This document shows positions 50,301 to 62,300 of a stretch of 64,000 bases of DNA, in pieces. The stretch lies in NCBI GenBank assembly GCA_032622095.1, contig CP136066.1, positions 151,854,224 through 151,918,223 of the forward strand, read 5' to 3'. Source of the DNA: Siphonodentalium dalli. Lineage: Eukaryota; Mollusca; Scaphopoda; Gadilida; Siphonodentaliidae. How positions within the stretch are numbered: position 1 is the first letter of the stretch; each line of letters begins with the position of its first letter. Under the pieces are notes generated by a model. The model was not told the origin of the DNA. It searched no databases and was given only the letters and a program-made list of their open reading frames with translations. The position numbers were made by a program, and so were the translations under genes.

Positions 50301-53300
50301 CCAGTGTGTCTACAAATACAACAAGAAATTCTGTTGAATATTCAAGTTATCATCCGGACAACACGAAAAAGGGTCAAAACCCAGTAAAACTCATTTGACC
50401 ATCACCAAATTAAAACTTGACCTGTGGCTTCTCAAATGGAAAACACTGGTGTATGTTTATGCACATTCTGGGCAATTTCTCTCTCCCATAATTGCAAGTT
50501 TATTTGGAACACTAGAATACTGCCAAAAAAAGAAGGAAATAGGTACCTTCCATACAGCATGCTATCTCAGACCTAACCCTAACTCTGGTTTCTTCAACTT
50601 CTAATGAATAGAATTAGATCATACGCACCTAAAACTTCATTGTCAATTTGCTCGGCTTTTCTCTTTGAAACCTCTGCTAAAGCTGTCTCACCTTTGTCTA
50701 ATGCCATGTAGTGCAGATCCTGAGGAGAGTAAAGAATAAATCAATTCATGCAGAAAGAAAACTTGTCATCTGTCCACAAATACAAATTATATATAGGCCA
50801 CACATGGGAGACTCACTATGGGAGACTCGCTTAGATAAGACAATACATTGGCAGAAAGTTTTCAGCAAAAAATTTCAGGATGCTCCAGTCATGGAAGGGC
50901 TAATTCAAACTGTCTATGTTGTTAGCACACCTAGTGGAAATTCTAATTCAGCTAGTTTTATTTGATTATACATCAGAATAATCAGTTAATTCTAAGTCTT
51001 GAAGTTATCATCCGGAAACCAAAATAATCATAAAATCCGGTAAAAATGATGAACCAAATCTAAATTCAAACTTGGCCTGTATTTTCATGTAAGTAATCCA
51101 TATACCAAATTTGAAAACAATCTTAATAACTAAAGTTATCATCCTTAAACCAAATTAATTGGCAAATTCTAAGATGACAAGCACCATAACTCTGGTAAAA
51201 CTGGGCGGACCTTGCCCACATTCGAACCTGACTTATACTCCTAACAATAAGCTCACATGCCAAATATTATTTAATTTCATGAATTATTACTGAAAATATC
51301 ATCCAGACACCATCTGGGATGGACGGATGGATGGCAAGATGCCTAGATGGATGGATATCAGTGACTTCTACAGTCCCAAATGAGACTCAATTGCTTGGGA
51401 ATGGCTGTAAGCTATTACACAGCTTACTTTAAGGTTAGGATAGGATAGGATAATTTATTTACAATATACATGATTTATACAATGGCAGAAATACATAATA
51501 AGGTAAAGCAGTATATTGTCGGGGGTAGCCTAGCCCTATCAGGTTGTCTTCCTGCTACCCCCTAAAACAGGTATCAGTATAAATAATAGAATAGATGCTT
51601 GTATCCATATCCACGCACACGTACAGACTATAATCATATATAAAACTTTGTAGAATCCAGTACTTAGGGCATAACAAAAACAAGTATTGGTGTGGTTGTG
51701 AGTCAATCCAGACGAGTTATAAGATCGAAGGTAGAAAGAACTCACACCATGAAAAATTATGTAATACTTGAATGAAACCAAATGGTGATTATCCACAACA
51801 TAAATCAAATTGGAATTGAACTAAGCTCTAACAGAACTCAATTATGAGTAAATGAAATATATATAGATGTAGCTAGTATTCGTGAAATTATACAGTATGT
51901 TATTTGGCATCTGAAACTTCTATACAATCTGAGATTCAACATAAGTGATGCTTATTACATATAAAGTTTGGAGATTTAGAATGGCACAGTGAGTTTATTT
52001 GGCACAGTCATAGGTTGGAGTTATCATGATGATGTGACATTATTGAATTTGGCAACTCATGTTGTTGGTCAAACACATTTTTCCTTTTAGTCTCTTTTAG
52101 GTGGATTATGTATAGGATATGAAATTTCTGGTATATTTAAAAAAAAAGTTTAGAACTGAGAAGGGACATTGAAACCCAATAAACAATAGTTGTATCACAG
52201 TTATCTGGGAAATCTTGAATAACAACTTCGCACAACAATGTGTCCCACAACTACATTTATCAATTTCTTGCAAGTGTGGTGTGTATACATGGTTGTGATG
52301 ACACACTGCATGGTTTCAAATGTTTTACTAATTGGTTCATTGAACCTAACTGACTGCTTTATCAAAGGTGAAAACAGACCAGTACTATTCTGTCGCAAAC
52401 CAATAAAATAATTTGTATATCACTGGAGATATTGTATTATTCCTGAAAATTATGCTCTGCCCGCTAAAGTGGGCTGCCGTGGTGGAAGTAAATTATTTTG
52501 TGCCCTCTTGATGAAATAGTCAAGTAAACATTTTCTCTCCGATGAAAAATTTGTGGGGCAATAAAAGTTATTCACCATAAATAGATCCCTCGCACCAATA
52601 TCCACAGCAAGCAGAAAAGCTTTATCAAATCGGGCGTACCTGTAAGAATATATAAAGAATGTCAGAGTTATGGGAGATGACACAACATATCTATGAAAGA
52701 ATCATAACATGATGCTGTTTCCATTTTTAAAAAGAGAGAGGAAAAAAATCAATGCCAGTAACTACTTAGTATGAGGTCTTGCTTTCCAACAAAATTTACA
52801 ATAGAAAAGTAAAACAAGAATAACAAAAGTGTTTATGAAACTTGTTTTGTAGACAAGTTTGCAATAGTATCCTCAAAAAACATTTCAGGAGCATATGGTG
52901 TCAGACATATTTAACTTAAAATTGACAAAAAGAGAGCAAAACATGTACAGATCACATACAAGCAGTGCAAGTTTCTAAAAAATAGTAATATTTGTTGTCC
53001 CACAGTCTTATTTAGAATGTGGAAAATAAAACATATTAACCCTATTGTAAGTAACTCAAAATAGATAAAGAGGATCTTTAGTTCCCCATTATAACAACTG
53101 TGATGGTGACCTTGAGAACAAGCAGTACAATACCTCAACAGATGGTGAAAGAATCTCCTTGCTAATCGACTGATGGGATCTCGGTACTCAAGGATTGTGT
53201 CTTCACTTAGAGTCTTCTTAGGTGCATAAAAACACCCTAGGGCTGCCTCTAATTGTGCTGCAACCAAAATATGATGAGATAAAATGGTGGCTGAGAAAAT

Positions 53301-56300
53301 GGTAAAAAGCTAAGTCCATGCAACGTCAAATTCCAGTTTCTCAGGCCAATGCGCATGGTCCCAATCTCGCACATACTATATTTTTATTAGCATTCCAATT
53401 GTCTCGTAAAGTTTTAATGAGTACAGCTGATCAGTACGAAATAAACATGGTACGTTTTTTAATTGTTTTATACAAAGTGAGATCAAACAGACATGTTTCT
53501 CAACTCAAATTTACAATTCATTACTGTAATGAGGGAAGAGAGAGAATTAATTGCCCTTGCCATTAACAGAGGGCGTGCTAGGTAATCCGGTCCAAATTAA
53601 CTAGAGCTTGCCGAAGCCGCGATATTAGCGCGTGGCTGCTAATTGCCATTGGTATATAACAGTAGTATATGTCAGTTGTTGCATTAAACATCAATATTTG
53701 TATAAGTAAAAGCAGAAATGAATTTGTCCGAATTAAAAGAAGAATTTCGAAAGAGGGGAGCTAAAGTGTCTGGGAGAAAAAAAGAGTTAGAAGACAGGTA
53801 TGTGTATAAAATAAATCATTTAATATATGTATATATAAGGTGTATAATATTTCGACGTAATGTCCCTACATGTAGTGCCTGTTTGGCCCATTTCCAAAAA
53901 CGGGTCATTTCTCATGTTTTTATTTAATTACTCAATTATTTAAATAATGGCGCAATTACTTCTTACTTTATCAATTTAATTCGTTATTATCTCAACGATT
54001 GAGGAGTTATATACTATTAAGACATTACGAGACCTCCATGACTATACAAATATCAGACATCAGAACATGAGAAAAGAATTTCGATTTATCTAATAATCTC
54101 ATATATATTTTGAAGACCTCTGTATGTTTGTCTGTATGTCATTTATACAAATCTACGATTCTCGACCGATCGGGACGAAACTTAGTACGTGTGTGTAGTT
54201 TGACCAGGCGGTCGACGTTGTCGTATTGGCGAGCCCGTGCGGCGCCCGCTTTGCGTAGACGAGATCTCATAAACGGGTGGAGCTATCAACTTGAAATTTG
54301 GTATGTGAATGTATCTTGCCCCGGATACAAATTTTATCGGGTCGCCGAGCCCGTGCGACGCAAGCTTCACGCATGCGCAGACAAGATCTCGGAAACGGGT
54401 GGAGCTATCGACTTGAAATTTGCTATGTGAATGTATCTTGCCCCGGATACAAATTTTATCGGGACGCCGAGCCCGTGCGACGCCAGCTTCGCGCATGCGC
54501 AGACGAGATCTCGGAAACGGGTGGAGCTATCGACTTGAAATTTGCTATGTGAATGTATCTTGCCCCGGATACAAATTTTATCGGGTCGCCGAGCCCGTGC
54601 AACGCCAGCTTCGCGCATGCGCCGCAGACCAGATCTCGGAAACAGGTGGAGCTATCGACTTGAAATTAATTTGCTAAAAAAATTAATTTGCTATGTGAAT
54701 GTATCTTGCCCCGGATACGAATTTTATCGGGTCACCGAGCCCGTGCGACCCCAGCTTCGCGCATGCGCAGACGAGATCTCGGAACGGGTGGAGCTATCGA
54801 CTTGAAATTTGCTATGTGAATGTATCTCGCCCCGGATACAAATTTTATCGGGTCTCCGAGCCCGTGCAACGCCAGCTTCGCGCATGCGCCGCAGACCAGA
54901 TCTCGGAAACGGGTGGAGCTATCGACTTGAAATTTGCTATGTGAATGTATCTTGCCCCGGATACAAATTTTATCGGGTCACCGAGCCCGTGCGACCCCAG
55001 CTTCGCGCATGCGCAGACCAGACCTCGGAAACGGGTGGAGCTATCGACTTGAAATTTGGTTTTTGAATAGCCCGGACAACGTCGGGCTCATCGGCTAGTC
55101 TATTATATATTTTGGGAAATCTGTGTGTCTGTCTGTTCGCGATGGACTCGAAAACGGCCAAGCCGATTTCGATGAAACTTGGTATGTGGGGGTACTTTCG
55201 GCCGGGGAGTGGCATGGGCCTATTAATTTGCCCGTGCAATGTGACCTTGACCTTGAAATCAGGTCATTTCAAGGTCAAACGCCCGAGTATCACGGGATTT
55301 CGATGAAAATTCTTTCGTATGGGGAGTGTCGTAAGCCTATTCATTTGTCCGTGCGACGTGACCTTGACCTTGAAATCGGGTCAATTCAAGGTCAAATCGC
55401 GAATTTTGATGGGATTTTGACGAAATTTGATACGTAGGGTTACTTTTGTCCACTGGGTGTTTTGGACGGGTCGAGTCGTGACCCCAACCTGACCTTGACC
55501 TTCAAAATGATCAATTCGAGGTCAAATCGGGTAAAACCGGATGGATTTCAATGGGTACTTTTGTTGGGTACTTTTGTCTGGGCAGTGTTTTGGACGGGTC
55601 AAATCGTGACCCCCACCTGACCTTGACCTTCAAAATGGACAATTCAAGGTCAAATCGCGCAATTCACCCAGAGGGGAAACAGCCCGGACGAAGTCGGGTC
55701 CACCTGCTAGTATGATATAATTATATCAGATAATATAAAAAATTTTGCACATTCTCAATGAGTGTGGGCTTCATAAATAACAATACAGACGCCAGAAGTA
55801 CGCGTGCCGGTTGGTGGAATGTTTGCTTAATGGTGTCACAAAATCGTCCACCAATTCGTTGATCTATTTCCGTGCCTGAAAGTAATTTTATTGGCTTACG
55901 TCATTAAAGAGTTATGAAACCGAGTTGCGCGTGTCGTTAAAGGATTAACTGGGGAGCCCATCTGGTGTATTTCTGTACACTTATAAACTGTTGTGACAAA
56001 ATATGAACTCATTTGTTTGACTTACGGTAAATCACAATTTACTTGTGGTTTATAATGTACTCAATGAACTTACGCAATTATTTTTTTAACAGGTTGGAGT
56101 TTTATAAGAGAAACGACAACGTCGGTTTGACTGAAGGCATTATTATACGTCGTCAAAGAACCACGATTCTGATATTATTGACTGTATACTTCCTTACATT
56201 GACAGCGATCTGTTTACATTCTGAGGACCGCATTACCTCGAGCGCCACCTGGGCGGCAGATAATCGTATCGTATTCCTCATTGGTAACTATGTTCAAACA

Positions 56301-59300
56301 TGTGTTAAACATGTGATGTACAGTAATGCCCTAAATAATCGACTCCTTAACCACAGCAGAATTATGGGTAATTTTTCAGGATTTAGTCGGAAATATGGCT
56401 TGTTCTGAAAAATTACCCATAATTCTTCTGTGGTTAAGGAGTCGATTATTTAGGGCATTACTGTATTGCGTCTGCTAAATTTGTATCAATTTAACAACTA
56501 AGTTTTATGGACATCAGTTCAGGTATTAATGGCCACGGGCAACTGAAATTAATTTTATTATTAAACCCATAGATAACCGATGCAGAGGTGGAATTCTTCA
56601 TTGGCGTGTGCCCCAGAAATAAAAATTTAATTAAATAAATTTGGTCTGAGAAACGTGAATTTGTTGCCTGGTTTAATGTTCAATAGTCTGAAATAACTTT
56701 CCAGGAATCCCATTACTTTATTGACTCAATTAATGTTGATAAGATGGTGGTTCAACATGAATAAATTTATTTAATTACAACCATATACATGTGCATGTAT
56801 GACTCCTCAGAATTTATCAAAGTTCGATATTTTTAACATAATTTTATTTGTGTTTAATGTTATTAATATTAGTTTGGTTTCTCAATAATCCTGAATTATT
56901 GTTTTTTTTTCATTTAGGCCAAAGTTTTAGAAAAATAGTTTAGAAATGTCCAATATATATGCAAAAATAATTTCCGGCCAAGCAAAGGTCCTGGTGTTAA
57001 GACATACCTTCCCTATCAGCGTTGAGTGGCATTCGTAGCAAATGATTCACTACGGCATTCAAGCAAGAATAACAGTTCGGGCCATCGGTCTCCCAATTCA
57101 TGCTTATCAGCAGATTTACAGCCTAAAATAGAAAAGTAAAATAAACCTGTATAAAATTTAACTCAATAGAAATCAACTGAGAACCTTTCATGAGAAATAG
57201 AGCACAATAACAAGGCTTTAGTGATTATTCCACATATGCTACTATTATCTAATATTTCATTTCTATATTTCATTTGCAATCCCCAAAATTATCTGATCAT
57301 TTCCAAGTAATGAATAGGAATCCTTCTGCACTTGATTTCTATTTTTTTCAGTTTGTCGTCTGCTTATATTTCCCGAACATCCCTTTAGATGAAAATAAGC
57401 CCATTCCAATGTGTACTTTAATAACTGAATGGGAAAGTCCATTCAGAAAAGAAAGGGTTAATAATGAGCGGGAAATTATTTGATGCAAAAATGTTTGCAT
57501 TTCTATGAGAAGCAACAAGTACATAGAACAGAAGTTTCTTCTCAAAATTTGCAACTGGCAGCATGTCCAACATATATCGGAACATGCCAATGGACTAATG
57601 AGTTTCTAACAACAGTAGCTTGGTTGGATTAAGTGACATGTGGCTGTGGGGTTGTACTGCGCTCGCTTCGTCATACCCAGACAAGAAATAGGAACCTGGC
57701 TCTAGTGAAGTGCCTGTAAAATGGCAGCATGCAGTAGATTCAACATTGCTCAACACCTGGGGTAATAATATGATTGTTACAGTGCTTAGAGTCTTGGATA
57801 AGTGCTATATAAAAATAATAATTATAATCATTATTAACTAGCATGTGGATTGTTAGCAACATGCAGGTAACTGTCAACTATGGACTTTTATAATTTCAAA
57901 TAGACTTATAATTCAGAATTTCAAACTGGGACTTATCTTTGAATAAAATGTGACAATTTTCACCCACATATCTGCTATTCAAGCTTTCAAATAGTGTTTT
58001 TAGAGAATGCGGTCCCCAGAGGTTGTATTTAGTGATACTATCCCACACAGTGGGACCACACAGGGACCTCACTCTGCTTAGGCTTCATCTTCTGTGAAGT
58101 ATCTATAGTCTCAAATTAACATTGTTTTTAGTTACTTTTTCCCTTCTGGGAAATTTCCATAATTTGTAGAATATCAAATGCATAATCGAGGTGACTAATG
58201 GGTGAACATCACCAACTTCAACTGAGGAACTTCAATCTGATCCTATAGGTCTCCCATAGCAGAGTGAGAATGAGGTTCCCAGAGGGTCAGTTTGATGATG
58301 CTAGCCCACCATGCGGGATAGCATCACTAAATTAACCCTCTGGGTACCTCATTATGCAAATGACAGACACACTATTTGCAGGCTTGTTGCTATTACCTCA
58401 TCTAATTGTCTATGTTTTATATATTCCTTAGTTAGCTCCAAGGACGAGAACCTCTCCCTGCTAACCACTCCAAGATGTAACTGAAACAGCACAGGTGGAC
58501 CTCTGAAATATAATGTTTGTGACAACTTGTTATCCCTTCCATGACTGTAGCTTCCTGAAATTTTTCGAAAACCCTGTGAAAATGCATTCTGTTATATATG
58601 CAAGTCTCCCATAGCCTCGGATATATACGAGAATACAATGGCCTAACAATATTTACCTTGACCTTGTAAGCCAGAGCCTTCTCTAGATCTTATATATGAG
58701 AGGCTCCCTATGGGAGACTCGCATATATATAAGAATGCACTGGCACAGGGTCTTTAATGCTGCACCAGCGCAGCTCAAGTCATAAAATGGTTAAATTTGA
58801 TTTAAAGCTGAAGTTACACTATGTATATTCATTGACAGTTGTATACATAGTAGCTGTATACTCCTAAAATCTACTGCATTCATGAGAAAATAGGGTCGAA
58901 TATATCTGTTAATAATTATTTGATTAACAGCTGTGGAAAGATCCATTGGTCTATAAAATGAATCACTGACGAGTTACCCATTAATATCAAATATCTCTAT
59001 TCTCATGCGATAACATCTCAATTTTGAAATGAGGGTGAGAGGCTATTTGTTTTTATTGTTTTATCTCATAACCTGGAAAACATACTCCTGTAACAGACAA
59101 AAATTAATTTCATTGTTCAAATCCAATATTTCTAATAGAAAATGTTGAAAAATATGTTTGACGAGGCTTTTTAACTTCTTGGCTGCTATACGTCAGTACT
59201 GAGTACAGATGTAAAATGTCATGCTGTGTGCTATACGTCCATACTGAGTACAGACATACTTCAGCATTCTAGTTGTTGGCCAATATTCATAACTGGAACT

Positions 59301-62300
59301 CAGAGATTGGTGCATAGGAACAACTGTATCTCAAAGTTTCAAAATGTTCCATGATTGTGAATGATAGTCAGATTTTTGGTTTTCGTGATATTGCTGTTAT
59401 ATTTTTCCACGTCATAACATCATTAGCAGTGAAGAGGTCAAAAGAGGGAGGTGCCTGAGAACAGGGAATTTTTTATTTATTTGGTCTTATTTGCACGAAT
59501 TTACTAACCAAGTCATAACTCTGGCATGCATTGCTTAAATTTACCTGTCAAGAAGCATATACAGGGCATCGCTGTAGTGTGCGTTGAAGTCGGAAGATTG
59601 TGGCTCATAAGGACACCATTGAATTTCATGAATCTTTGGTGGATTCCTGAAAAATAACACAAGTCATGAAACGGTTCTACATGTAACGATGACTCTTCAT
59701 AATACTATCTCTGTCCATTTTGTTGAGTTTATACCCTTAACTATTTCTATACTAAATGGATTTTCCCACTCAGTTATAAAAGTTTACATTGGTATGGTTC
59801 ATTATTCATCTTGGTGGGTGTTCATGTTATATATAAGCAGATGACAGACCGCGATGAGATAATATGAAAATGTCAATGACACTGTAGCTCAACTTGGGAA
59901 GGAGTTTATTTTTTGCTGAGAAAAGAATAGAATGATAAAGAATGAAAGATAAAAAATACAGTAAAGGTCTTGTATTGCGACTCATTCCCATCTGTATATC
60001 AACATTAACATCCATGATAAATTTCATGATGATGTGAAGAAAGGCAGGACCTGTAGCCCATGCCAAAGGATTTAGTCATGCAAAGAGTAAAATCAAAGAT
60101 GGCTGCCAGATTGTAGCCAATGCCAAAGCATTTAGTCATGCAAAGACTAAATCCAAGATGACTGCTGGCAGCCATGTTTGATGGCCAAATGACCCCAAAA
60201 TGACTCATTCCTATCTACATGTCAATGTTAACATTCACGATGATCCGACCAAAGGTACAACCTGTAGTCCTGTCAAAGGATTTAGTATTGCAAAGAGTAA
60301 AATCCAAGATGGCCCACTGGCGGCCATGTTTTAGGCCAAATGACCCCAATATTTTTTGTTCCCATCTACATGTTAATATTAACATCCATGACAAATTTCA
60401 TGATAATGAGACAAACAGTGCGGCCTGCAGCCCGTGCTAATGGATTTAATTTTGAAATCCAAAATGACTGCCGGTGGCCATGTTTTTTTTCCTGAATGAC
60501 AACAAAATGACTCGTTTCCAACAGCCATGTCAAATGTTATAATGATCCAACCAAAGGTACAGCCTGTAGCCCATGGTAATGGAAATTTTTGACGGACTCT
60601 CTGTGCACACACACACACATACCCTCACACACACGGATGACGGATACCAAGCCATGGCAATAGCTGGGAATTCCATTACCTCTGCTATAAATAGTTTCTG
60701 AATGCAATCCTTGCTGTATGAAGTCACTGCGCACCAATAGTTTTATGATTGAATGAATAATATCTCCTTTAACCCTTTACCCAACAACGGCCCTGTGCCA
60801 AAGAATTCTCTTATATATGCGAGTCGACCATAGGTCGCCTCGCATATATAAGAGAATGCATTGGCTTAACATATTAAAAATGATAAAAATGTAAGAAAAA
60901 ATTATAAAATTGTTGTAAGAAAAAATGGTAAAAAGTGTTAAAAAAAGATTTTTTTTAGGCCAATGCATTCTCTTATATATGCGAGGCGACCTATGGTCCA
61001 CTCGCATATATAAGAGAATGCATTGGCACAGGGCATAACTGTAACCATCACAATGTGGTCAATGAACCGGTTCCAATGTTATCCATATTTGTATGGTGTT
61101 ATTGAGACAGACCGAAGATATTTTAGGCTGTTGAAGCTTTATTTGGGCGTTTTTGGCCGGTTTGTTGGGTAAAGGGTTAACTTTCGTTTTTGCGAATAAC
61201 AAAACTGATTAACTGTTGAAATTCTTGAAAATACTTATTTCTATTCTCCTTGCTAGGTATTAATGGTCAATTCTGGACTCTTCATAGACGAGTTTTACTG
61301 CTTAATTAGTCGTAATCTCCAAATTTGTGTGTGAATTTTGCAATGTGATCAGATGTGACAGGAAGTTGCAGAATCACCTGATTGGCTTCATCACTTTATG
61401 TTAAGTGTTGTGATTGACTGACAATGTCATAATGATTCTTGGTAGTAATGAAATTCCCAGCTAATTTCTTAAACTCTGTAATGGTGAAGCTCATTCGAGA
61501 GTCTAAATTTAATTAGAACTGGGCCGGCACCAAGCCTGAGTTTAGTGTGCCTGTTATTTGCAGAATGAGGTCCCCAGAGGGCGAACTTAGTGACGCTATC
61601 CCGCATAGCGGGCTAGCATCATTAAATTTACCCTCTGAGGACCTCATTCTGCTTAGGCCTCATCTTCTCTGGAAAGTTTCTTAATAATAAAATTTCTATA
61701 AACTTCTTCACATAGATTCTATTTCTTTTTTAGTTTACATTCTCTATATTCGCAAATTGGCAGACGACACATTGCATAATCGAGGTTCCCAATGGGGGCA
61801 CATCACAATATTTACCATTTGGGAACTTCAATCTGAGTATATGTTTCTCATAGAAGATGAGGCCATGCAGAATGAGGTCTCCAGAGAGTGAATTTGGTGA
61901 TGCTAGCCTGCTATGCATGATGGCGTCACTAAATTCACCCTCTGGGGACCTCATTCTGCAAATGACAGGCAGATTATAATCAGGCTGGGCTGGCACCTGC
62001 AGAAGATTGCTGAATGACTAGTTAGTGATTGATTTATAACTAACTTGAAGTATTTGCTAATTTGTAGAATCTTCTGAGAGCCTTCATCTTCTGAAACCAG
62101 CTGAGACCTCAGTGGAGCTAATGCCATATCAAACACCTAACATAGAAAAAAGTTTGTTACATGTTTCAATGCATTATAAAATGATTACTTGATTACTTCA
62201 ATTCAGCTCAAATCTTCAAAACTATCAGGAAGCATGATTTGCATATCACAAAATGAAAGCATTGATTATTATCATTTATTACATGATCCTGCCCTTATTC

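Larger units (their letters stand above)
53718..56408 (+). pseudogene. SAP-domain gene fragment, two exons
   Basis: Exon 53718-53797 reads MNLSELKEEFRKRGAKVSGR and KKELED plus two bases, then donor GTATGT. Acceptor TTTTTTTAACAG at 56092 joins in frame to RLEFYKRNDNVGLTEG. Together this is a SAP motif (helix, 'kvsGrKkeL..R', helix), a small DNA- or chromatin-binding module of about 35 residues. The frame stops at 56408 inside a mariner-like MITE and nothing recognisable follows, so the gene is truncated or further exons are lost. SAP motifs occur at the N-terminus of many invertebrate transposon-associated proteins. It lies antisense in a WDPCP intron. A possible TATA-like TATATAAC is at 53651. 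Confidence 0.6.
53317..56670. mobile_element. inverted-repeat element, about 3.35 kb, enclosing a SAP-domain gene fragment
   Basis: Left CATGCAACGTCAAATTCC followed by TTTCTCAGGCC; right inverse of CAGGCAACAAATTCACG followed by TTTCTCAGACC. The right 150 bases also match 47780-47936. The SAP exons, two Helitrons and a mariner-like MITE lie inside. Whether the SAP gene is the element's own gene is inferred. Confidence 0.45.

Noticed and set aside
54230-55065. CRISPR-like regular array
   Set aside because: Eukaryotic context, units are contiguous with no unique spacers, and it lies within a Helitron-like element.
54182-55066. Many 80-105-aa frames on both strands
   Set aside because: All are translations of the 122-bp minisatellite; the same peptide repeats from unit to unit.
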